Notes under the pieces: generated by a model | What the model was told of the DNA's origin: nothing | Database searches by the model: none | What the model saw: the letters and a program-made list of their open reading frames with translations, nothing else | Made by a program: the position numbers and the translations under genes | In this document: one piece after another, positions 7,478 through 14,578 of the stretch | Numbering within the stretch: position 1 is the stretch's first letter | Layout: every line of letters begins with the position of its first letter | Source: a virus | Virus record (IMG/VR): IMGVR_UViG_3300027710_001068 | Coordinates: 1 to 64,000 of that record | DNA: 64,000 nucleotides | Strand: one strand, 5' to 3'

Positions 7478-9192
7478 TAGAATTCAAAACTTTAAAATGG
7501 ATGAATCTTTTAAGTACAGGAAATGCGTTTACAGAAGTTAGCTTGAACACCCACAAGTCGACTTTAATTGTAGGACAGAATGGAGCTGGTAAGAGTACTA
7601 TTCTCGATGCATTGTCTTTTGTGCTTTATGGAAAGCCGTTCCGTAAAATTAATAAACCTCAATTAATCAATACAATCAATGGAAAGAATTGTGTTGTTGA
7701 AGTTGAGTTTGATGTTGGTAAGAAGAAGTACCGAGTAGTACGAGGTATCAAGCCAAACATATTTGAGATTTATCACAACGGTGAGATGATCAACCAATCA
7801 GCTGATGTGAAGGATTATCAGGAGTTGTTGGAGAAGACAATCCTCAAACTGAACCACAAGTCTTTCAATCAGATTGTGATCCTTGGTAGTGCATCGTTTG
7901 TTCCGTTCATGCAACTACCAGCTGCTCACCGTAGAGAGATCATTGAAGATCTTTTGGACATTCAGATCTTCTCTGTGATGAATAGTTTGCTAAAAGACAA
8001 AATTGCAGCCAATAGAACAACAATCACTGATAACAAATACAAGTTGGAAATGGTTATCGACAAGATTGATATCCATAAGAAGCATTTGGAAGCGCAGAAA
8101 GTTGACAACACTCAGCTGATTGCTGATAAACAATCTAAGATTATAAAGCTAACTAATGATGTTACCATAATTAAAAAGAACGTCGAAGCTTTTAATAAAG
8201 AGATTGAAGAGCTCCGCACAAAGCTGATTAACAAAGATAAGTTGTCAGCTAAGCAATCTAAACTGCAAACATTACAGAGACAGATTGGTGAGCGTGTAAA
8301 GAAAACAACAAAAGAGATTGACTTCTTTACTGATAATGATACTTGCCCTACTTGCAATCAAGATATCAGCCAAGAATTCAAAGATAACATGATTGGGGAT
8401 AGAACGAATCAGCAAACCCAGCTTGTGGACGGTTTAAACAAGCTACAAGAGGAGCTCAGCATTGTAGTGGAGTCAATGCAGGAGTTTGCTGAGATAAACG
8501 ATTCTATCGTGGAATTAAACAAGAATGTAGCGGTTAGTAACAATAACGCTAAGTTTTCAAATGAAGCAATCCAGGAATTGCAGATAGAAGTTACTGCTCT
8601 TCAAGAGAAGACAATGAACATTGAGAACAACTCAGCTGAGATCAAAACTCTTTTGGAAGACCAAAAGGCTTTAGGTTTGGCTAAGATTGAGCTTGAAGAT
8701 GAGAAGAGTGTATATGACGTTGCTTCTGTTCTGTTGAAAGATAGTGGAATAAAGACTAAGATCATCAAACAGTACATTCCTGTGATCAATAAACTGATCA
8801 ACAAGTATCTGGCTTCAATGGACTTCTTTGTCAACTTTGAGCTGGATGAGAATTTTGAAGAGAAAATTAAATCGAGGTTTAGAGATGAATTCAGTTACGC
8901 ATCTTTCTCAGAAGGTGAAAAAGCAAGATTGGATCTTGCTCTTTTGTTCACTTGGAGATCAATTGCTAAGTTACGCAACAGCGCTAGTACCAATCTTCTT
9001 ATTCTCGACGAAGTATTTGATGGATCTCTAGACAATACTGGCAACGACGAATTGCTTGGTATCCTTCAAGCATTGACTCAAGGTAATAATGTGTTTGTTA
9101 TTAGTCACAAGACTGATGCATACTTGGATAAGTTTGAAAAGGTGTTGAAGTTTGAAAAGCATAAAAACTTCTCACGTATTGCGGAGGTATAA
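7474..9192 (+). CDS. 46: gp46 recombination ATPase subunit (SbcC/Rad50-like)
   Basis: This 572-residue SMC-type ATPase partners gp47. Walker A is GQNGAGKST near residue 34, and the ABC signature SEGEKARLDLALL lies near 480. Walker B is LLILDEVFDGS near 508, and two long coiled coils flank a zinc-hook CPTC near residue 290. The lengths of the coiled arms are typical of phage gp46 rather than the much longer cellular SbcC. It overlaps gp47 at its start and peptide deformylase at its stop by one base. Confidence 0.97.
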   Translation: MIEFKTLKWMNLLSTGNAFTEVSLNTHKSTLIVGQNGAGKSTILDALSFVLYGKPFRKINKPQLINTINGKNCVVEVEFDVGKKKYRVVRGIKPNIFEIYHNGEMINQSADVKDYQELLEKTILKLNHKSFNQIVILGSASFVPFMQLPAAHRREIIEDLLDIQIFSVMNSLLKDKIAANRTTITDNKYKLEMVIDKIDIHKKHLEAQKVDNTQLIADKQSKIIKLTNDVTIIKKNVEAFNKEIEELRTKLINKDKLSAKQSKLQTLQRQIGERVKKTTKEIDFFTDNDTCPTCNQDISQEFKDNMIGDRTNQQTQLVDGLNKLQEELSIVVESMQEFAEINDSIVELNKNVAVSNNNAKFSNEAIQELQIEVTALQEKTMNIENNSAEIKTLLEDQKALGLAKIELEDEKSVYDVASVLLKDSGIKTKIIKQYIPVINKLINKYLASMDFFVNFELDENFEEKIKSRFRDEFSYASFSEGEKARLDLALLFTWRSIAKLRNSASTNLLILDEVFDGSLDNTGNDELLGILQALTQGNNVFVISHKTDAYLDKFEKVLKFEKHKNFSRIAEV

Positions 9193-9770
9193 TGATTTTA
9201 GAATTAGTAAGTAGTGATCATCCTTTGTTGAGAACAAAGTTAGAAAAGTGGGACTTTACCAATCCTCCTATGGATGCAAATGAGTTAGCTAATAACTTAA
9301 TTGAGACCATGGTGGATAGAGAAGGACTAGGTTTGTCTGCAAATCAATGTGGACTTCCTTATAGAGTGTTTGTGATGTGGTCTAATCCAACTAAGGTTTG
9401 TATCAATCCGAGAATTGTTAATCATATTGGGGAAACAATTCCTTTCTCAGAGGGTTGCCTATCTTATCCAAACCTCTATGTAAAGATTAAAAGACCAATG
9501 GGTGTTCGGGTTCGATACCAGACACCAGATGGCGAGACACATACAGAGGACTTCAATGGTATGACAGCTCGTGTATTCCAACACGAGCTTGATCATTTAG
9601 ATGGTATTGTGTATACTTCTAGAGCAAACAAAATTCATTTAGATAGAGCCATGAGAACAAAGAAGGCTCACGACCGTATTATTAAGAACACACCAAAACA
9701 AGTTGTACCAACAAGTATGGTTCAACGCATTATAGAAAAGGCAAATAAAGAAAATGGAAGTACAACCTAA
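9192..9770 (+). CDS. def: Peptide deformylase
   Basis: The 192-residue enzyme removes formyl groups from nascent proteins. All three family motifs are present: GLGLSANQCG (about 46-55), EGCLSYP (about 87) and the metal-binding HELDHLDG (about 131). Peptide deformylases are recurrent in marine T4-like phages, where they are thought to keep up with high protein output or host-specific proteins during infection. The gene overlaps gp46 by one base (TAATG). The C-terminal 40 residues beyond the catalytic core are lysine-rich and not needed for the family fold. Confidence 0.95.
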   Translation: MILELVSSDHPLLRTKLEKWDFTNPPMDANELANNLIETMVDREGLGLSANQCGLPYRVFVMWSNPTKVCINPRIVNHIGETIPFSEGCLSYPNLYVKIKRPMGVRVRYQTPDGETHTEDFNGMTARVFQHELDHLDGIVYTSRANKIHLDRAMRTKKAHDRIIKNTPKQVVPTSMVQRIIEKANKENGSTT

Positions 9771-9921
9771 AGATCCAAGTAAGAATCACTTTTATGCTAG
9801 TTTGATTAAGAGTGGTTTAAGAATTGCAGCTGCATTTATGTTGATGTCCGGTGACTTTGCTTCAGCGGGAGTGATGTTTATTATTGCGGAAGCGGTTGGT
9901 ATTGTAGAGGAGCTTGTATAA
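9754..9921 (+). CDS. Small membrane protein, 55 aa
   Basis: A 55-residue reading frame fills the space between deformylase and queE, overlapping the former by 17 bases and the latter by one (TAATG). The middle of the protein (LIKSGLRIAAAFMLMSGD, then ASAGVMFIIAEAVGIV) holds one or two short hydrophobic helices, so a membrane or membrane-associated location is likely. The tight fit between neighbours and the absence of other coding potential support a real gene. No function is recognised. Confidence 0.65.
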   Translation: MEVQPKDPSKNHFYASLIKSGLRIAAAFMLMSGDFASAGVMFIIAEAVGIVEELV

Positions 9922-10772
9922 TGGCTAAGTTAAAAGTAGCGGAGTTGTTTTATAGTATCCAAGGGGAAGGTCGTTACATGGGAGTTCCTTCTGTGTTCCT
10001 TCGCACATTTGGATGCAACTTTAAATGTGAAGGCTTTGGAATGCCCAAAGGAGAAGTGAGTGATGAACGAAATGTTATCGCGCTTAAGGTGGATGGTATC
10101 GGAAGTTACAACAGCCTTCCACTTGTTAGTACTGGCTGTGACTCTTACGCTAGTTGGGATCCTCGCTTCAAGCATCTTAGTCCTGTTCTTAGTACTGATT
10201 CGATTTCCGATACAATTATGGATATGCTTCCGCACAAGAGGTGGGAAGACGAACATCTCGTGATCACTGGTGGTGAGCCTTTACTCGGTTGGCAACGTGC
10301 TTATCCAGAGTTGTTAGAGAATCCAAACATGCAAGCACTTGCAGAGTTGACATTTGAGACAAACGGTACACAGAAACTGGATCCAGCATTCTATGAATAT
10401 ATGCAAATGGAATGGGTAATGGAACGTGGTTATGATGCACTGACATTCTCTGTATCACCAAAGCTATCGGTATCTGGTGAGAAGTGGGATGAAGCAATCT
10501 GTCCTGATGTTGTAGCTGAATATAATAGTCTTGGTTACACATACTTAAAGTTTGTTGTTGCCTCACAGGATGATATCGATGAAGCTCAACAAGCAGTAGA
10601 TGAATATCGCAAAGCTGGTTTCACTGGACCTGTATATGTCATGCCTGTTGGTGGTGTAGAATCAGTTTACAATATGAACAGCCGTAACGTGGCGGAGTTT
10701 GCTATTAAGAAGGGTTGGAGATACTCTGACAGGTTGCAAGTTCCATTGTTTAAGAATGAGTGGGGAACATAA
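9921..10772 (+). CDS. queE: QueE-like 7-carboxy-7-deazaguanine synthase (radical SAM)
   Basis: The 283-residue protein resembles phage QueE enzymes, which convert 6-carboxytetrahydropterin into 7-carboxy-7-deazaguanine (CDG). The N-terminal SIQGEGRYMGVPSVFLR is the family signature, and TGGEPLL near residue 115 is the radical-SAM glycine motif. The cluster region reads C32-x3-C36, but the position of the usual third cysteine is Phe39; the nearest other candidate is Cys73 in TGCDSYASWD. QueD and FolE homologues lie downstream, supplying the rest of the pathway. QueC was not seen in this window. Confidence 0.85.
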   Translation: MAKLKVAELFYSIQGEGRYMGVPSVFLRTFGCNFKCEGFGMPKGEVSDERNVIALKVDGIGSYNSLPLVSTGCDSYASWDPRFKHLSPVLSTDSISDTIMDMLPHKRWEDEHLVITGGEPLLGWQRAYPELLENPNMQALAELTFETNGTQKLDPAFYEYMQMEWVMERGYDALTFSVSPKLSVSGEKWDEAICPDVVAEYNSLGYTYLKFVVASQDDIDEAQQAVDEYRKAGFTGPVYVMPVGGVESVYNMNSRNVAEFAIKKGWRYSDRLQVPLFKNEWGT

Positions 10773-11110
10773 TGAGTGAAAGACGTAGTTTTTTAAAAGG
10801 GGCTGGTATCATTAGTGCTTTTGTTATTGGTGCTGCTTCTTATAAGCAAGTGAAAGAGATTGCTAATGAAAACAAAGACATTAGTCATCTTGCACCACCA
10901 AGTGGTGCAACCTCATTACAAATTAATGGATCGTATGGACCTCCACCCGAGCTCGAACCCAGTTACGCGCACGTTGGTATTGGATCAGGATTCACTTTTG
11001 TTCCAATTAATACAATAACAACTCATAAGGTTGCAATGACTGTTGGTAAGGATAACAGGCTTTGGATCCAAGTAGGCGACGAGTGGCGCCGAGTAGCATT
11101 AGAAGGATAA
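10772..11110 (+). CDS. Tat-signal (twin-arginine) exported protein
   Basis: The 112-residue product opens with SERRSFLKGAG followed by a hydrophobic stretch (IISAFVIGAAS). This is an almost canonical twin-arginine translocation signal, whose consensus is S-R-R-x-F-L-K. The mature part, rich in proline and glycine, ends with a compact RLWIQVGDEWRRVAL segment. This suggests export of a folded protein by the host Tat system, unusual for a phage product. The ATG overlaps the queE stop by one base and is chosen because it places the RR pair at the N-terminus. No function is recognised. Confidence 0.75.
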   Translation: MSERRSFLKGAGIISAFVIGAASYKQVKEIANENKDISHLAPPSGATSLQINGSYGPPPELEPSYAHVGIGSGFTFVPINTITTHKVAMTVGKDNRLWIQVGDEWRRVALEG

Positions 11111-11111
11111 T

Positions 11112-11618
11112 ATGACACAACAACCAATTACATACAAGTATGTTTCCACAAAAGAGTACGTCGATGCCTTTCCAGTTGCATATCGTCAGTGGAAAGCAGA
11201 TAGCCATTGTAACTTGATTCATGGTTACAGCTTCTCAATGAAGTTTCACTTTGGAACGAACGATCTTGATGTTCGTAACTGGGCAGCTGACTATGGTGGT
11301 CTCAAAGAGTTGAAAGAAGTCCTACAAGATCAGTTTGATCATACATTGCTTGTTGCAGAGAATGATCCTGAGCTTGAACTATACAAAGAGATGGAGCGTC
11401 GCAAGATTGCTAAGTTGACTATCCTTCCTAAGTTAGGTTGTGAAGGTCTTGCTGATCAATTGTACAAGTACGTTAATGCTGTTTACATTCCTGACTATTG
11501 GGGTCCATCAGAAGCTAATCGTCTATGGTGTTATCGTGTTGAGGTTCGTGAGACACAAGCCAACATGGCGTTCCGTGAAGGACATCGTGAGTGGAATGAG
11601 GATCTGTTTAATGTTTAA
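11112..11618 (+). CDS. queD: QueD-like 6-carboxytetrahydropterin synthase
   Basis: The 168-residue product belongs to the 6-pyruvoyl-tetrahydropterin synthase/QueD T-fold family, which makes 6-carboxytetrahydropterin from dihydroneopterin triphosphate. Visible are the SHCNLIHGYSFSMKFHF region with catalytic cysteine and zinc histidines, GGLKELKEVLQDQFDHTLL with the conserved Asp-His, and the C-terminal WCYRVEVRET with the substrate-binding glutamate. It stands one base after the Tat-signal gene and feeds the QueE homologue upstream and receives from FolE downstream. Confidence 0.88.
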   Translation: MTQQPITYKYVSTKEYVDAFPVAYRQWKADSHCNLIHGYSFSMKFHFGTNDLDVRNWAADYGGLKELKEVLQDQFDHTLLVAENDPELELYKEMERRKIAKLTILPKLGCEGLADQLYKYVNAVYIPDYWGPSEANRLWCYRVEVRETQANMAFREGHREWNEDLFNV

Positions 11619-11820
11619 GCAGTTCAAGTGGGTACCTGATGGGACCTACGATTCAACTGAGTACCTTGTTCGATATGTGATTGTTGAAGGCAACGCTAAG
11701 ACAGTCATTTCGAAAATGTGGGTTGATGAAGGTGGACATGCTACTCTTGGTAAAGAGTTGAGACAGCCTTGGGGAGCATTCCCAGACTTTCCACTAAGGC
11801 CACCAAAGAAAGTTGACTAA
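11611..11820 (+). CDS. Small hypothetical protein, 69 aa
   Basis: A 69-residue frame starts inside the last codons of queD (8-base overlap) and ends 27 bases before the next gene. It is rich in aromatic and charged residues (FKQFKWVPDG, KMWVDEGGH) and ends in PLRPPKKVD. It has no membrane segment, cysteine pair or recognised motif. The overlap suggests translational coupling with queD. The -35 box of the next promoter lies within its 3' end. Confidence 0.6.
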   Translation: MFKQFKWVPDGTYDSTEYLVRYVIVEGNAKTVISKMWVDEGGHATLGKELRQPWGAFPDFPLRPPKKVD

Positions 11821-11841
11821 AGGTCTGAATTGTGTTATAAT
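11813..11841 (+). promoter_or_regulatory. Strong extended -10 promoter for the SWIM gene
   Basis: TTGACT (11813-11818), a 17-base spacer and TATAAT (11836-11841) with the extended TGT just upstream make a near-consensus bacterial promoter. The ATG at 11848 is 7 bases after the -10 box, where transcription would start, so the message is predicted to be leaderless. Confidence 0.85.
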
Positions 11842-11847
11842 CTCCTT

Positions 11848-12729
11848 ATGGAAAACACAATTCAAATTCCTTCTGCAAATTCAATAGTTAAAGTTACAGT
11901 TTCTAAAAGAAACATTAATTATTATACTAGTGAATCTAAACCATTCGAAGATTATATTATCGAAGGTGTAGTAGTTAATAATCCTAAATGGGCTGATGCT
12001 AATTCGATCACAATAGAAACTGGTAATAAAGATTTTCCTGTTTCAATGATATTGATTAAGAATATCAAAAATGTTGAGATTATTAAAGGTAGCACTTCTG
12101 ACTCAACGAAGTATTTTAACATTCAAGGTTCCAAAGGTAGCACTTATGTGGTATCTGTTCGTGAAAACCAATATTCCTGCACGTGTACTGGGTTCAAATA
12201 CCACGGGAAATGTAAGCATGGAGAAGAGGTAATGTCCCCTAAAATCAACAAGTTACAATCGTTGACCTTTTTGGACAAAGCGGATATAATAGACATATCA
12301 ACTAAGGAAACAACCATGAAACAAACTTATTCAGTCAGCTACGATAACAACTTTCTGCAACGCAAACTTGACCACTACAATGCTTGGTTATTGAATCCTA
12401 AGCGTAAGGTTGAGGACGGTCCTTACCAGGGCTTTCCTGAAGAAGTAGAGCGTGCAGCTAAGCTTGCTAAGGGCCGTGCTATTATGGAAGCTGAGCGTGC
12501 AGCTAAGCCTGTAAAGCCTGCTAAAGTTGTTAAGACTAAAGTAGCAGCCAAGCGTCCCCGTGCAGATGGTCCTACCAAGCAAGAACGTGCCATTGAGATC
12601 TACCGTGATTTCATGGGTCAGTCTAAAGATAATGTCGTTGCTAAGATCCGTGAGCAGTTAGATATGTCGTTGGCAGGTGCAACCACTTATTATTATAACG
12701 CTAAGAAATTTTACAAAGGTTTACTATGA
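11848..12729 (+). CDS. SWIM zinc-finger protein
   Basis: This 293-residue protein has three parts. Residues about 1-95 form a beta-rich domain, and about 95-130 hold a SWIM-type zinc finger, YSCTCTGFKYHGKCKHGE (CxC then CxH). From residue 157 a basic alanine/lysine/proline linker leads to a C-terminal helical domain (QERAIEIYRDFMG...KIREQLDMSLAGATTYYYNAKK) of the kind found alone in small phage proteins. SWIM domains bind DNA or protein. The start is placed at 11848, beside a strong promoter, rather than the upstream in-frame codon, because that codon overlaps the promoter. A second promoter and ribosome-binding site lie inside the gene. Confidence 0.75.
   Translation: MENTIQIPSANSIVKVTVSKRNINYYTSESKPFEDYIIEGVVVNNPKWADANSITIETGNKDFPVSMILIKNIKNVEIIKGSTSDSTKYFNIQGSKGSTYVVSVRENQYSCTCTGFKYHGKCKHGEEVMSPKINKLQSLTFLDKADIIDISTKETTMKQTYSVSYDNNFLQRKLDHYNAWLLNPKRKVEDGPYQGFPEEVERAAKLAKGRAIMEAERAAKPVKPAKVVKTKVAAKRPRADGPTKQERAIEIYRDFMGQSKDNVVAKIREQLDMSLAGATTYYYNAKKFYKGLL
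12262..12290 (+). promoter_or_regulatory. Internal promoter inside the SWIM gene
   Basis: TTGACC (12262-12267), a 17-base spacer and TATAAT (12285-12290) lie in the coding sequence. An AAGGA Shine-Dalgarno sequence and an in-frame ATG (12316) follow at proper distances. The boxes are as good as those of the intergenic promoters in this window, so chance is less likely. Confidence 0.6.
12316..12729 (+). CDS. Nested in-frame product: C-terminal domain of the SWIM protein
   Basis: An in-frame ATG with AAGGA seven bases upstream, behind its own promoter, would give a 137-residue protein lacking the SWIM finger. It would keep the basic linker and the C-terminal helical domain. The start falls at the boundary between the two domains, as expected if the C-terminal domain was once, or still is, an independent small gene. 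This is an additional translation product of the same frame, not a separate locus. It is inferred from promoter, ribosome-binding site and domain layout. Confidence 0.4.
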   Translation: MKQTYSVSYDNNFLQRKLDHYNAWLLNPKRKVEDGPYQGFPEEVERAAKLAKGRAIMEAERAAKPVKPAKVVKTKVAAKRPRADGPTKQERAIEIYRDFMGQSKDNVVAKIREQLDMSLAGATTYYYNAKKFYKGLL

Positions 12730-12953
12730 GTTACAAATTGTCCGAGGTGAGTTACATTAAGGAAAATTTTGATCCAAACAACTTGGATCATGTCAATCAT
12801 TATAAGTATTTTTTAGAGCATAGTCGGTGGAGTGGCTCTTGTCCTTTTAGGGTCGAGTGGCCATTTGTCACAGTCCCCGAACTGATTAAAGATCGACTGA
12901 TTAAAAAATACCTTGATAACATCATTGAACATATTGAAGCACAACATGCTTGA
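12726..12953 (+). CDS. Small hypothetical protein, 75 aa
   Basis: A 75-residue protein begins in the last four bases of the SWIM gene (ATGA). The sequence has an aromatic N-terminal half (HYKYFLEHSRWSGSCPFRVEWPF) and a helical C-terminus (RLIKKYLDNIIEHIEAQHA). No domain is recognised. The -35 box of the folE promoter overlaps its stop codon, so it is the last gene of its unit, with a terminator directly after it. Confidence 0.7.
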   Translation: MSYKLSEVSYIKENFDPNNLDHVNHYKYFLEHSRWSGSCPFRVEWPFVTVPELIKDRLIKKYLDNIIEHIEAQHA

Positions 12954-12978
12954 CAAATAAGTTTTATTATTTTATAAT
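12950..12978 (+). promoter_or_regulatory. Consensus sigma-70 promoter for folE
   Basis: TTGACA (12950-12955), exactly 17 bases, and TATAAT (12973-12978) make a perfect-consensus housekeeping-sigma promoter. The predicted start, about 12985, falls at the end of the left arm of the terminator stem that follows. New transcripts therefore lack that arm while read-through transcripts carry the full hairpin. Confidence 0.92.
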
Positions 12979-13006
12979 AACCTCCACACGCGGGAGGTTT
13001 CTTTTT
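12979..13006 (+). terminator. Terminator overlapping the folE promoter start site
   Basis: AACCTCC (12979-12985) pairs with GGAGGTT (12993-12999) around a 7-base loop, followed by TTTCTTTTT. It would stop transcription coming from the SWIM gene unit. Its left arm occupies the interval between the -10 box and the folE start site. Confidence 0.85.
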
Positions 13007-13019
13007 ATATGGAGAATAC

Positions 13020-13724
13020 ATGAGTAAAAGTGAAAAGGGTGAGTATTTTGTTTCCAAGACAATTAGAGATCGATTGGTAAAGAATGGGGTGCGGTTCTTT
13101 GCTAACGACAACATTGCTGATTACATTGATCACGACAACAAAGAACTTGATCAGCTGGTGGATGAGCTGGCAGTTAAATTTAAAGATGTCTTATCTTCTT
13201 TAGTGATCGATGTTGAAAATGATCCTAACAGTATGGATACAGGCAGACGTCTAGCAAAGATGTATGTGCATGAATTGATGGAGGGTCGTTACTCTAAAGA
13301 GCCTAAGGCTACATCATTCCCCAACGAAGGTCCAGAACGGTTTGAAGGAATGCTTTGCGTTCGTGCTGAGCTAACTTCCATGTGCTCACATCACCACCAG
13401 CCTGTTCGTGGAATTGCCGTCATTGGTATCATTCCTACAGGACGTGTGATTGGTTTATCCAAGTATGTTCGTATTGCACAATGGTGTGCTCGTCGTGGAC
13501 AGTTGCAAGAAGACTTAGTCAACCAGATCTCTAAAGCTATCATGCAGAATTGTGACACAGAGAATGTTGCTGTGTACATTCAAGCAACTCATGGCTGTAT
13601 GGAGAACCGTGGAGTAGAAGCACACTCCAGCTTAACACAAACATCCGTAGTACATGGATTGTTCCACAACGATTCAGTTAAAGCTGAATTCTTCAACAAC
13701 GTCAAACTTCAAATGGGTTGCTAA
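13020..13724 (+). CDS. folE: GTP cyclohydrolase I
   Basis: The 234-residue enzyme converts GTP to dihydroneopterin triphosphate, the first step toward tetrahydrofolate and 7-deazaguanine compounds. Zinc and active-site motifs are visible: C-S-H-H-H-Q-P-V near residue 121 and GLSKYVRIAQWCARR near 143. The C-terminal ATHGCMENRGVEAHSSLTQT carries the second zinc cysteine. A TGGAGAA ribosome-binding site precedes the ATG, and the gene has its own perfect promoter. With QueD and QueE homologues nearby it most plausibly supplies 7-deazaguanine synthesis rather than folate. Confidence 0.95.
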   Translation: MSKSEKGEYFVSKTIRDRLVKNGVRFFANDNIADYIDHDNKELDQLVDELAVKFKDVLSSLVIDVENDPNSMDTGRRLAKMYVHELMEGRYSKEPKATSFPNEGPERFEGMLCVRAELTSMCSHHHQPVRGIAVIGIIPTGRVIGLSKYVRIAQWCARRGQLQEDLVNQISKAIMQNCDTENVAVYIQATHGCMENRGVEAHSSLTQTSVVHGLFHNDSVKAEFFNNVKLQMGC

Positions 13725-13725
13725 A

Positions 13726-14178
13726 ATGAGTGATCGTCTTGTAAAGCATTGGACTCCCACACTTGAAGAAGCTTTTGGTACTTCTGGCATTAAAGGTCGT
13801 GAAGGTGAGATGTTTGTTAAAGAAGCCGTTGAGAGTTGGGGTTGGGATGTGATTGACAACGAAGCCAGTTACGAAGAACAACTTGCTGGCCAAGACTTGT
13901 GGATCAAAAAACCATCCTGGCATAACTACTACAGCATTGATGTTAAGAACAACATGAATGACTTTGGTGCATTCTATGTTGATCCAGTTGAATGGATGAA
14001 ACCAGAAAAGAAGAATCATCGGTTTTGGCACGTCAATATTGAAACAGGTTGGATGGCTTGGTATGCTCGTGAAGAAATGCAAAATTATATTATAACCAAG
14101 AACAAGACAAAAGGGTTTTGGATTGGAGTGAAAGATAGACCAGCAGTTAATATTACAAGGAGACACTATGGAAAATAA
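13726..14178 (+). CDS. Putative PD-(D/E)XK-fold nuclease
   Basis: This 150-residue protein has the pattern of a restriction-endonuclease-like fold. An N-terminal helix (GREGEMFVKEAVESWGWDVID) carries a glutamate, then AGQDLWIK supplies an aspartate strand, and SIDVKNN is a D-x-K motif near residue 84. Such folds serve as nucleases or resolvases; the catalytic set here is D...D-x-K. The ATG at 13726 lies one base after the folE stop; an earlier in-frame ATG is inside folE. The assignment is from motif spacing only and could be wrong if the aligned residues are not catalytic. Confidence 0.6.
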   Translation: MSDRLVKHWTPTLEEAFGTSGIKGREGEMFVKEAVESWGWDVIDNEASYEEQLAGQDLWIKKPSWHNYYSIDVKNNMNDFGAFYVDPVEWMKPEKKNHRFWHVNIETGWMAWYAREEMQNYIITKNKTKGFWIGVKDRPAVNITRRHYGK

Positions 14179-14578
14179 AAGTTTTATTTGGGTAACATTT
14201 CAAAAAGAAGGCATTCATCGCTACCCTGGTGCCGATACTGACCCAACGCTAGCAACCGAAGATTGGTTAGATGTATCATTCCTTGGTGTTCCTCATCGAC
14301 ACATCTTTCACTTCCGTTTAGAGATGGAAGTGTTTCACGACAACCGTGATGTTGAGTTTATTCAATTGAAACGAATCCTTGAGAACTTCTATGCTGATGG
14401 CACATTACAAATGAACCACAAGTCCTGTGAGATGATGGCTCGTGAATTGCATGAGCGTGCTTACAATGCTTGGCCTGATCGTGATTATGTGATCGAGGTA
14501 TCGGAGGATGGGGAGAATGGTTGCAGAATGTATTTTCCTTGTAAAGAAAATCTTGCAATGAAAGTGTATGCAGCATGA
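14168..14578 (+). CDS. Conserved protein, possible QueD-like T-fold
   Basis: The 136-residue protein belongs to a type common in aquatic T4-like phages, with the signature DVSFLGVPHRHIFHFRLEMEV. The order of elements recalls the 6-pyruvoyl-tetrahydropterin synthase T-fold: a histidine-bearing strand (HRHIFHF), a helix after DVEFIQLKR, SCEMMARELHE, and a final strand ending YVIEVSEDGE. That likeness is my inference; the family is normally called hypothetical. It lies inside the 7-deazaguanine block, overlapping both neighbours by 4-11 bases, so a role in the same pathway is plausible. Confidence 0.7.
   Translation: MENKSFIWVTFQKEGIHRYPGADTDPTLATEDWLDVSFLGVPHRHIFHFRLEMEVFHDNRDVEFIQLKRILENFYADGTLQMNHKSCEMMARELHERAYNAWPDRDYVIEVSEDGENGCRMYFPCKENLAMKVYAA

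Noticed and set aside
11440-11610. Longer in-frame extension upstream of the 69-residue protein
   Set aside because: The extension overlaps queD entirely and reads as a shadow frame; the start at 11611 is more credible.
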